A program made the position numbers and the translations under genes. From the NCBI GenBank assembly GCA_017440965.1, contig JAFSGH010000010.1:1-52315 (forward strand): a DNA stretch of 52,315 nt, in the 5' to 3' direction. Of this stretch, positions 43,291 to 50,675 are shown one piece after another. Numbering within the stretch: position 1 is the first letter of the stretch; every line of letters starts with the position of its first letter. The notes beneath the pieces are model-generated. The model had not been told where the DNA came from and did not search any database. It saw nothing but the letters and a program-made list of their open reading frames with translations. This stretch comes from Clostridia bacterium (GTDB lineage: Bacteria > Bacillota > Clostridia > Oscillospirales > Acutalibacteraceae).

Positions 43291-44489
43291 GTGTTCAACT
43301 CCTTAAATGTAAGCAACTTGTCCCGATAATACTCATACTGCTTTTGCCTTGCTTCAATCTCTGCAGGAAGTCCTTCAGAAAAATCATTGCATAGGGTATC
43401 GAATTTATTAAGAATAGCTACAATTCTTTTCTGTTCGGAGAAAGGAGGAAGAGGAACCTCCAAGCTGTAGAACTTTTTATGCGGTAAATCTGGAACACTT
43501 CCGCCCGAAGCTGCATCTAACATTTTTCTATACATCAATTTGCTTCTTAACAGACATAACATATATTTTTTATCTACTTTTTCATTACAATTCACCTTAA
43601 AAAAGTTATTGTGAAAACACCCTTCAACACCGGAAATAATTACCCCTGTACTTCCTGTTCTTGTAACCAAAATATCATCCTTATGGCATATCACTTGCTC
43701 ATCAGGATTTTCAATATAATATTGATTATCCTCTTTGTTTTTCAAGAATTGAACCGTAATGTACATATACCTATTGGGGGCTGGACTCTTGAATCTATTG
43801 CTGATAGCAACTTGCAATCCTTGATTAACGGTACATAATTCTTGTAATTTTACCCTTTCGTAGTCATTGTCAAAAAGAAGATGGTGTTCAAAATATTCGT
43901 ACTGCTTCTTTCTTGCAGAGAGCTCCGCTGTAAGCTCCGCTGTAAGCTCCGTGAAATTGTCCAGAATACGGACAATTTCACTCTGCACAGGCAGAGGGGG
44001 CACGGGAATAGGAATATCTAAAACCTTCGACATATCTGGATGTTTTATCCCCGAACCTCTATAATATGACGATATATCTGGCAACATTTTTAACAAATAA
44101 TAATACAAATATTTTGTGTTTAATTGGTTGCTATCTAAAACAATCGCGATTCTATTATCGCCTGTAATAAACTTGCCTTTATAATATTGAACAATAGGAT
44201 TGCCGCCCCAAGGGATACATACAATTTCTGCATTTGACAATCTTTCTTCTACATCCTCTTCGTTTGCCCACAAATCTGTTATACTCGTTGTAAGTATTTT
44301 TACATTACCATTTTCGCGTTCAAGATTTTTAAGATCTGCGGCTAAATAGTAATTATATTTTAATATCTTTTTTTGCTTGTCTTTTTCAACGGCATTGAAT
44401 CTTTTATCCCATGCTGTCAAGGACCACAACGGAAGATATTCCACTCCATTTGGGCAAAGTTCCTCTATAAGTTGTTCAAGTTTTGTCAT
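43287..44489 (-). CDS. hsdS: Type I restriction-modification specificity subunit (HsdS)
   Basis: The 400-residue protein has two target-recognition domains (about 15-175 and 215-370), each followed by a conserved helix (VPPLPVQSEIVRILDNF and LPPFSEQKRIVAILNKF). Between them is the TAEL-type repeat (ELTAELTAELSARKKQYEY). It decides which split DNA sequence is recognised. ATG 44489 has AAAGGGAT upstream. The gene follows the small coiled-coil gene by 11 bases and overlaps the HEPN gene. Confidence 0.95.
   Translation of the reverse strand: MTKLEQLIEELCPNGVEYLPLWSLTAWDKRFNAVEKDKQKKILKYNYYLAADLKNLERENGNVKILTTSITDLWANEEDVEERLSNAEIVCIPWGGNPIVQYYKGKFITGDNRIAIVLDSNQLNTKYLYYYLLKMLPDISSYYRGSGIKHPDMSKVLDIPIPVPPLPVQSEIVRILDNFTELTAELTAELSARKKQYEYFEHHLLFDNDYERVKLQELCTVNQGLQVAISNRFKSPAPNRYMYITVQFLKNKEDNQYYIENPDEQVICHKDDILVTRTGSTGVIISGVEGCFHNNFFKVNCNEKVDKKYMLCLLRSKLMYRKMLDAASGGSVPDLPHKKFYSLEVPLPPFSEQKRIVAILNKFDTLCNDFSEGLPAEIEARQKQYEYYRDKLLTFKELNT
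43921..43951 (-). repeat. 12-bp tandem repeat in hsdS encoding TAEL
   Basis: AGCTCCGCTGTA occurs exactly twice (43921-43932, 43933-43944) and partly again (43945-43951). On the coding strand it gives the amino acid repeat TAEL. It lies between the two recognition domains, where copy number sets the distance between them. Confidence 0.9.
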
Positions 44490-44500
44490 TTTTTATCCCT

Positions 44501-44800
44501 TTATTTCACCAACAACGGCATTAAAATAGTAGCAACTAATGTAAGAAACGCAATTGTTGCCATTAAGTAATTCAAGCATTTACTTATCTTCAATTCCTTA
44601 TTGCTTGAGTCATTAGCTTCTTTTAATGCTTGGTTTTGTTCTTTCAACAATTCGTTTTGTTCTCTCAACAAAGCTATCTGTTGTTCTTCTCGTTCAACCT
44701 CTTTGTCGTGCCACTCTTGTTCTCTCATTTTTTCATAAACAATATTGGGCAATGGTGGGTTAGTAACCATTTTAGGAAGTTTAAAATTATTCAAATTCAT
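44501..44800 (-). CDS. Coiled-coil, C-tail-anchored small protein in the hsd operon
   Basis: The 99-residue protein has a long coiled coil (about 25-70; KEVEREEQQIALLREQNELL) and one C-terminal membrane helix (about 76-98; YLMATIAFLTLVATILMPLL). ATG 44800 has TAAGGTGA. It lies between hsdM and hsdS with 11-base spacing on both sides, so it belongs to the operon. I recognise no family. It could tether the complex to the membrane or sense phage entry; this is speculation. Confidence 0.7.
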   Translation of the reverse strand: MNLNNFKLPKMVTNPPLPNIVYEKMREQEWHDKEVEREEQQIALLREQNELLKEQNQALKEANDSSNKELKISKCLNYLMATIAFLTLVATILMPLLVK

Positions 44801-44811
44801 ATCGTGTCACC

Positions 44812-46380
44812 TTAAAATTTATTTTCAATCTCTGCAATTATCTTGTCAATCTCATCACGGAGAAGCTGTTCACGGGCAACGATTTCCGCAATCTCGGCAT
44901 TGAGCTTCACAATGTCGATTTTCTCTCGGGTATCCTCCGCTTCAACATAGGTGGAAACAGAAAGGTTGTAGTCATTCTCTGCGATTTCCTCATAGCTTGC
45001 CAGATGGGAGAAGTGTGCTTCCTCTGCACGCTTGGCAAAGGTCTCCACAATTCTGTCCATGTTTGCCTGTGTCAGCTTATTGTTGTTCGTAACCTTGATG
45101 CACTCGCCTGTAGCATCAATAAACAGGGTCTTGTTGTCGGACTTTCCTTTCTTCAAAACCATGATGCAGGTTGCAATGGAAGTACCGAAAAACAGATTGC
45201 TCGGCAACTGGATGATGCAGTCGATAAAGTTATTGTCGATCAGATACTTTCTGATTTTCTGCTCTGCGCCGCCACGGTACATAATACCGGGGAAGCAAAC
45301 GATCGCCGCCGTTCCGCCTGTTGCAAGCCAGGAAAGAGAGTGCATGATAAACGCAAGGTCAGCCTTGGATTTCGGCGCAAGAACACCCGCAGGAGAAAAA
45401 CGAGGGTCGTTGATCAGCAGAGGATTATCGTCGCCAGCCCACTTGATGGAGTAAGGGGGATTGGAAACGATCAGTTCAAACGGCTCGTCATCCCAATGCT
45501 GCGGTGCGGTCAATGTGTCCTCGCAGGCAATATCGAACTTATCAAAGCCCACGTCATGCAGGAACATATTGATGCGGCAGAGGTTATATGTAGTGATATT
45601 GATTTCCTGGCCGTAAAAGCCGTTTCTGACGGCATCCTTACCGAGAATCTTTTCTGCTTTCAGAAGCAGAGAGCCAGATCCACACGCAGGGTCATAGACT
45701 TTATTGATTTCAGTCTTACCCACCGTGCCGAGTCTGGTGAGCAATTCGGAAACATCAGCAGGAGTAAAGAACTCACCGCCGGATTTGCCTGCACCCGACG
45801 CGTACATGGTCATCAGATATTCATAGGCGTCGCCAAAGGCATCAATATCGTGATCTTTCATGTCGCCGAGGTTCATATTGGCTACGCCGTGCAACAGCTT
45901 GGCAAGGCGTTCGTTTCTCTTTGCTACGGTAGAGCCGAGCTTGTTGCTGTTTACGTCAAAATCGGCAAACAAGCCGTCAAAGCTACTTTCGGAAGTAGAA
46001 CCCTTTGCGGATGCTTCGATATGGTTGAACACACGCTCCAAGGTTTCATTCAGATTTTCGTCATTATCGGCTCTACCGTTGACGTTGCAGAACAGTTCGG
46101 ACGGAGGAATGAAAAAGCCTTTTTCTTCAACCAAGCCCTCACGAGCTTCCTCTGCATCGGCATCGGACATCTTTGCATAATCAAAATCGGTATTACCGGC
46201 ATCCTGTTCACCGGCGTTGATGTAGTTGGTCAGATTTTCGGAGATATATCTGTAAAACATTGTGCCGAGGACGTAATTTTTGAAATCCCATCCGTCCACA
46301 GCACCACGAAGCTCGTCTGCAATCGCCCATATCGCACGGTGCAGCTCATCTCTTTTTTGAATGTTTCTTATATCGGACAT
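44812..46380 (-). CDS. hsdM: Type I DNA methyltransferase subunit (HsdM)
   Basis: The 522-residue protein has the N-terminal helical HsdM domain and the adenine-methylase motifs DPACGSG (230-236) and NPPY (307-310). It transfers a methyl group from S-adenosylmethionine to adenine in the HsdS target and is part of the restriction complex. ATG 46380 has a GAGGTAATT upstream. It is third in the operon, after the regulator and the Fic stub. Confidence 0.97.
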   Translation of the reverse strand: MSDIRNIQKRDELHRAIWAIADELRGAVDGWDFKNYVLGTMFYRYISENLTNYINAGEQDAGNTDFDYAKMSDADAEEAREGLVEEKGFFIPPSELFCNVNGRADNDENLNETLERVFNHIEASAKGSTSESSFDGLFADFDVNSNKLGSTVAKRNERLAKLLHGVANMNLGDMKDHDIDAFGDAYEYLMTMYASGAGKSGGEFFTPADVSELLTRLGTVGKTEINKVYDPACGSGSLLLKAEKILGKDAVRNGFYGQEINITTYNLCRINMFLHDVGFDKFDIACEDTLTAPQHWDDEPFELIVSNPPYSIKWAGDDNPLLINDPRFSPAGVLAPKSKADLAFIMHSLSWLATGGTAAIVCFPGIMYRGGAEQKIRKYLIDNNFIDCIIQLPSNLFFGTSIATCIMVLKKGKSDNKTLFIDATGECIKVTNNNKLTQANMDRIVETFAKRAEEAHFSHLASYEEIAENDYNLSVSTYVEAEDTREKIDIVKLNAEIAEIVAREQLLRDEIDKIIAEIENKF

Positions 46381-46390
46381 ATTAATTACC

Positions 46391-46561
46391 TCATAATTCT
46401 TCTGTCTTGAAGGTTGTATAACCCTCGTAGTAGTAGCCGGCCTCCAGGCTGTCCAGTACGCCGTTTTTAAAAAGCTCTACCGCTTTTTTCTTGCTGATGC
46501 GTTCCTCTGCTTCTGCAAGCGTAGGGGAGCTTGTGATGCCAAGTTTATTTTCCAGTGCCAT
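46391..46561 (-). CDS. Fic N-terminal stub (truncated Fic/Fido protein)
   Basis: The 56-residue product (MALENKLGITSSPTLAEAEE...) closely matches the first 35-40 residues of Fic-family cell filamentation proteins, including ERISKKKAVELF. The rest, with the HPFREGNGR catalytic motif, is absent, and a short foreign tail (YYYEGYTTFKTEEL) follows. The start has GGAGGAC seven bases upstream and lies one base after the regulator's stop. So it is translated, not just debris. It could be an antitoxin-like fragment or a remnant of a fic gene. Confidence 0.65.
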   Translation of the reverse strand: MALENKLGITSSPTLAEAEERISKKKAVELFKNGVLDSLEAGYYYEGYTTFKTEEL

Positions 46562-46562
46562 T

Positions 46563-46784
46563 TTATTTGTCCTCCTTCGCTTCATCGGGGACAAACTCCA
46601 TAATGTCATCCACATTGCAACCAAGGGCAGCACAGACCTTGCCCAGGGTGTCCACCTGAACAGATTCATTCCTGCCCATCTTCGCCATAGCGTTGGAAGT
46701 GATGCCCGATAGCTTTACAAGCTCGGTCTTTTTAAGTCCTCTGTCAATAAGTAATTTCCACAATTTATTGTAACTGATAGCCAT
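46563..46784 (-). CDS. XRE-family helix-turn-helix regulator
   Basis: The 73-residue protein has a HTH of the XRE/Cro type (LVKLSGITSNAMAKMGRNES) and a C-terminal VDTLGKVCAALGCNVDDIMEF block of the HTH_26/YozG kind. The start is ATG 46784, with CGGAGG upstream, placed after the promoter at 46816-46844. As first gene it probably controls the RM operon, as many control proteins do, to delay restriction in a new host. A palindrome overlaps the -10. Confidence 0.9.
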   Translation of the reverse strand: MAISYNKLWKLLIDRGLKKTELVKLSGITSNAMAKMGRNESVQVDTLGKVCAALGCNVDDIMEFVPDEAKEDK

Positions 46785-46803
46785 AGGAAACCTCCGAAGG
46801 TTA

Positions 46804-46844
46804 GTATATACAGATATTATACCACAATTTGCGGATATTTTCAA
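46804..46844 (-). promoter_or_regulatory. Promoter and candidate operator of the RM operon
   Basis: On the minus strand TTGAAA (46844-46839), 17 bases, TATAAT (46821-46816). The imperfect palindrome GTATA...TATAC (46804-46822) covers the -10, as expected for self-repression by the XRE protein. Confidence 0.75.
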
Positions 46845-46914
46845 TAATTTTTAGGTGTTTTTCAAAATAAAATTGAGTTTTTCAAGTTTTCGGCACATTA
46901 ATAACGTTCCCCTA

Positions 46915-46950
46915 AAAAAGCAAAAGACGCTGCAACGAAGCAACGTCTTT
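46915..46950 (-). terminator. Terminator of the ACT/MBL-MATE-FeMo-co operon
   Basis: On the minus strand AAAGACG (46950-46944) pairs with CGTCTTT (46929-46923), followed by TGCTTTTTT. Confidence 0.8.
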
Positions 46951-46956
46951 GTTGAT

Positions 46957-47367
46957 TTAATGACAACCGTGAGAACCGCAGTTACTGCCGCAGCCGTGGT
47001 CGCCACAGGTATGTCCCTCACCGTGGTGATGGTCGTGGTGGTCACACTTGGCTTCGGGAGCATAGTTCAAACTGTTTACAAGGAAGGCTTCCACTGCTTC
47101 GTCCGCATTACCGTTGACACCGCCGAAAAGTTTGATGCCTGCCTGTGCCAGAGCCATCTGCGCACCGCCGCCGATGCCGCCGCAAATGAGTACGTCTGCA
47201 TTCAGCGAAGAAAGAAGTCCTGCCAATGCACCGTGGCCGCTACCGTTGGTATCTACTACTTCTGCATTTACGATCTTACCGTCCTCTACCTCGTAGAGCT
47301 TAAACTGTGCGGTATGACCGAAGTGCTGAAAAACTTCACCGTTTTCGTAGGTTACTGCAATTTTCAT
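46957..47367 (-). CDS. Dinitrogenase FeMo-cofactor-like (NifX/NifB C-terminal) protein
   Basis: The 136-residue protein has a Nitro_FeMo-Co domain (about 1-105; MKIAVTYENGEVFQHFGHTAQF, ICGGIGGGAQMAL). The tail is His/Cys-rich (DHHDHHHGEGHTCGDHGCGSNCG). Relatives bind iron-sulfur or molybdenum clusters. No nitrogenase genes are near, so a metal-binding or storage role is more likely. It overlaps the MATE gene by four bases. ATG has a GGAGAAG site. Confidence 0.88.
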   Translation of the reverse strand: MKIAVTYENGEVFQHFGHTAQFKLYEVEDGKIVNAEVVDTNGSGHGALAGLLSSLNADVLICGGIGGGAQMALAQAGIKLFGGVNGNADEAVEAFLVNSLNYAPEAKCDHHDHHHGEGHTCGDHGCGSNCGSHGCH

Positions 47368-48737
47368 TGTATCTTCTCCATTTCTACTTTTTTAAGTGAT
47401 TTTTTAAATTGAACGGCAAAAAGGATTGCCGTAAAGCTTACTGCAATAATATCAGCCGCCGGCTCGGCGAGGTAAACGCCCATTGTCTTATCCTGCACAA
47501 GATTGGGAATCAAATAAATAAACGGGAGAAGCAGGACGAATTTACGCACTATGGCAACGATGATAGAGCAAGGTGCGTTACCGGTGGAAACAAAGGTCAT
47601 CTGGCAAGCGATCTGAATACCGAAAATACACATCACGCCGCAGTATATTCGCAGGGCGTTTGCGGTAAATTCGATCAACTCTTTGTCGGGTGTAAATATG
47701 CCCGCAAATACTTGGGGGAACAGCATAATAGCACCCCAGATAACAAAGGAATATCCAACACAGGTTATCAATAAAAGCTTGAAGGTCTTTTTTACACGGT
47801 CGGTATTTTTCGCACCGTAATTATAGCTGGAAATGGGCTGTGCACCCTGAGCAATGCCCTGCATGGGAAGCATAGCGAACTGCATCACGCTGGTGAGGAT
47901 GGTCATTGCACCCACGGCAATGTCGCCGCCGTATTTGAGAAGCGAGGAATTAAAGCAGACCGAGATCACACTTTCACTGCTTTGCATAATGAATGCAGAA
48001 AGCCCTAACGCAACGCACGGGAAAACGAGCTTTCCGTCAATACGCATATTCTTTCTTTGAAGCTTTAAGTAGGTCTTCTTCCCGCTGAGGAAGCTGAGCA
48101 CCCAAACACAAGATATCGCCTGCGAAATGATCGTAGCCAGTGCCGCACCCTTAACGCCGAGATTACAGGCGAAAATGAAAATGGGGTCAAGAATAATATT
48201 GCTGACCGCACCGATGAGCACTGTCATCATACCAACCTTTGCAAAGCCCTGGGCGGTGATGAATGCACCCATACCGAGGGTAAGCTGAACGAAGATCGTT
48301 CCGATGGCGTAGATGTCCATATAGTCCGTGGCATAACCGATAGTATTCTTGCTTGCGCCGAACATCAACAGCAGATCCTCATTCCAGATCATTAGTACGA
48401 CAGTCAGAATTGCAGAGAGAAAGAGCTGAAGCGTAAAGCAGCCGCCCAAGATCTTTTCGGCAGATTCGTTATCGCCTTTGCCCATATAGATGGATGCCCT
48501 TGGTGCACCGCCGAAGCTGATAAGAGCCGCAAAAGCGGATATGATCATAATGATAGGCATACATACGCCCACGCCCGTCAGCGCCAGACTGCCTTCCCCG
48601 GGTATATGACCGATATAAATGCGGTCAACGATGTTGTAAAGCATATTAATAAGCTGAGCCACCACCGTGGGAAGTGCAAGCTTAAACAGCAGCTTTCCGA
48701 TGGGTGCCGTACCCAGCATCTCTTTGTTGTCGTTCAT
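47364..48737 (-). CDS. MATE-family efflux transporter
   Basis: The 457-residue membrane protein has twelve hydrophobic helices and MATE motifs (GTAPIGKLLFKLALP, MLYNIVDRIYIG, GGAPRASIYMGKGD). It exports cationic compounds, using Na+ or H+. ATG 48737 has AAGGAATG; an earlier in-frame start at 48833 would run into the preceding gene. It is coupled to the FeMo-co-like gene downstream by a four-base overlap, and lies 34 bases after the ACT/MBL gene. Confidence 0.92.
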   Translation of the reverse strand: MNDNKEMLGTAPIGKLLFKLALPTVVAQLINMLYNIVDRIYIGHIPGEGSLALTGVGVCMPIIMIISAFAALISFGGAPRASIYMGKGDNESAEKILGGCFTLQLFLSAILTVVLMIWNEDLLLMFGASKNTIGYATDYMDIYAIGTIFVQLTLGMGAFITAQGFAKVGMMTVLIGAVSNIILDPIFIFACNLGVKGAALATIISQAISCVWVLSFLSGKKTYLKLQRKNMRIDGKLVFPCVALGLSAFIMQSSESVISVCFNSSLLKYGGDIAVGAMTILTSVMQFAMLPMQGIAQGAQPISSYNYGAKNTDRVKKTFKLLLITCVGYSFVIWGAIMLFPQVFAGIFTPDKELIEFTANALRIYCGVMCIFGIQIACQMTFVSTGNAPCSIIVAIVRKFVLLLPFIYLIPNLVQDKTMGVYLAEPAADIIAVSFTAILFAVQFKKSLKKVEMEKIQ

Positions 48738-48771
48738 AGTATCATTCCTTGCCGTTTGTGTTTCATAATCA

Positions 48772-50208
48772 TTAAGAATTAACCGAGTAATCCTTTTTGA
48801 AGCCGTGTGCTCCGAAAATTTGCCATTGTCCAACTCCGAGACGTTGCATCACTGCCTTGCGTTCCTCGGCGCACAGCTTGGGATCGGTATCTACGGATGT
48901 CATCAAAATCGGAGCATACTGATTATATTCCGCTTGCTCTTTCGTTAAACCGTGAACATTGATATAAATATCTCCCGTCAAAGCAATATGATGGGTATAA
49001 TCGATCAGAACGATCTCTCCGGGTAAATGACCGCCTCTACCTTCATACACTTCAAAATGCATTTCACCGAAATCAAAGAAACCAATTTGAGTAAGCGGTT
49101 CGGACAAATTTTCATAATCAGTCCAAGGAGCTGTGATCTTTTCGGGGGTGACCGCTTTGTAAGACGTAAGGATCTTACAGATATTGATATACGGTTTGTG
49201 AAGCGGATTTTCTTCGCGGTATCCATCCTTTTCCAAAAATTCATTTTTTAAACAAAGCGCAGTTTTGACACTTGCAATGACTTGATCAAACAATGACAGC
49301 AGACCGCAATGATCAACGTCGGCATGGGTAACAAGAATGGTTTTCTTTACGTTATCAAAATCGGGGATAACCTTTCTGAAAACTTCCAGCATTTCATCCT
49401 GATAACAAGCATAACCGCTGTCTACAAACAGATAATTGTCCTCACTTTTTATGATGATGGTGTTGCTTCCGCAGGGAGGTTCAATTAAGGTGATCTCGGT
49501 GCTTTCGGTTACCTTATGGGTGCTGATTCTCGGCATAAATGCTCTACCTTTAGAAGCACCCAGTAATTCTGCAAATTTACTTATACTATCAAACGTTCTG
49601 TAGGGTGATAACCCTTGCTCGTCCAGCGTCTGCATAGCAAGATTAACATGAACCAAAAGTTCCTGACTGACATCCTGCGAAAGTCCCATTGTCTTGGAAA
49701 GGCCCATCACGTAATTGCTGTAAAAAATACTGTTATCATAAACCTTTTCGGAACTGTTATAATCGATCACACGCACACGGCAGAGTTTTTCCGCCTCCTT
49801 GAGAAAAGCAGATATCTTATCAATATCTTCAACATACAATCCCATCTTAAAATATTGATGATCGCTGCCGTTTTCTTGCGAGCTGATATAAGAAATATTA
49901 AAATTAAAATCATTGATAAGCGTTAGAACATTTGTGACGCTTCCGGGAACATCTTCAAGGCAAAACTCAATTAAGACAACACTTGTTTTGCCCGCATTGT
50001 TTTGCAAATACCCGATTTTTTTAAGTTCTACATCGGCTTTTTTCAATTGTTCCCCAGTACCTTCGGCATCAATAAACAGCGTGTGAGAATCAACAGCTTT
50101 ATTATAGCTTACACGGGTAATATTGATTCCCAAAGCAGAAAAGCATTTGCTTGCTTTCAGAAAGGCACCGATGTGATTCGGCATGGAAGTAACATACGTC
50201 TTTTTCAT
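48772..50208 (-). CDS. ACT-ACT-metallo-beta-lactamase fusion protein
   Basis: The 478-residue protein begins with two ACT ligand-binding domains (about 1-68 and 74-148; LEDVPGSVTNVLTLINDFNFN). The linker (about 150-235) is helical, and a metallo-beta-lactamase domain follows (about 236-460) with the metal motif THADVDH (294-300), GGHLPGE and LTGDI. ACT domains usually bind amino acids, so activity may be controlled by one. ATG 50208 has a CAGGTGAT upstream. It is first in the operon. No enzyme activity can be named. Confidence 0.85.
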   Translation of the reverse strand: MKKTYVTSMPNHIGAFLKASKCFSALGINITRVSYNKAVDSHTLFIDAEGTGEQLKKADVELKKIGYLQNNAGKTSVVLIEFCLEDVPGSVTNVLTLINDFNFNISYISSQENGSDHQYFKMGLYVEDIDKISAFLKEAEKLCRVRVIDYNSSEKVYDNSIFYSNYVMGLSKTMGLSQDVSQELLVHVNLAMQTLDEQGLSPYRTFDSISKFAELLGASKGRAFMPRISTHKVTESTEITLIEPPCGSNTIIIKSEDNYLFVDSGYACYQDEMLEVFRKVIPDFDNVKKTILVTHADVDHCGLLSLFDQVIASVKTALCLKNEFLEKDGYREENPLHKPYINICKILTSYKAVTPEKITAPWTDYENLSEPLTQIGFFDFGEMHFEVYEGRGGHLPGEIVLIDYTHHIALTGDIYINVHGLTKEQAEYNQYAPILMTSVDTDPKLCAEERKAVMQRLGVGQWQIFGAHGFKKDYSVNS

Positions 50209-50454
50209 TGTATCACCTGAATTGACAAAACATTGCTATTTGATAAAATTCACAAATCCTTTTATTTTTCAAAATTATACTACTCTTTTTTTTCAAAATC
50301 AATATAGAAACACACGAAAACTCGCAGGTTGCGTGGCATTTGGCTTTTTACTTGCCAAAATGAATCTCTCTTTTCATCTTATGGATACGCACTCTCGGAA
50401 TAGCGGACTTGCCGTTTTTCATATAGTGTAGTATCAACTTTTGGGAGGTTTTAT

Positions 50455-50607
50455 ATGGCAGAAAACAACGAGCCTAAAACCGTTTGCGTTAGTGTTTTTA
50501 AAAGCGGCGAAAGCACTACCACCGAGCGCGAATTCACTGACAAGTGGATCGAACTTATCAATACGATAGAGAAAGGCAAAAGTGCAAACTTTTGCGAAAA
50601 AGCGTGA
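50455..50607 (+). CDS. Small protein gene before the serine recombinase
   Basis: The 50-residue protein (MAENNEPKTV...) has GGGAGG eight bases before ATG and a normal TGA stop, 68 bases before the recombinase start. It is hydrophilic with no membrane segment. Small genes beside serine recombinases can encode directionality factors that permit excision, but nothing in this sequence proves that. The stretch 50209-50454 between the two operons has only promoter-like AT-rich DNA and no gene. Confidence 0.6.
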   Translation: MAENNEPKTVCVSVFKSGESTTTEREFTDKWIELINTIEKGKSANFCEKA

Positions 50608-50675
50608 CTAAAGGAACCATTTATGGTATAACGGATGTGGAAACAGCTTGTTCTGTCTCAAAAGGAGATGGAAAA

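Noticed and set aside
45004-46410. Open frame of about 468 codons on the plus strand
   Set aside because: It is the antisense shadow of hsdM, which has clear methylase motifs.
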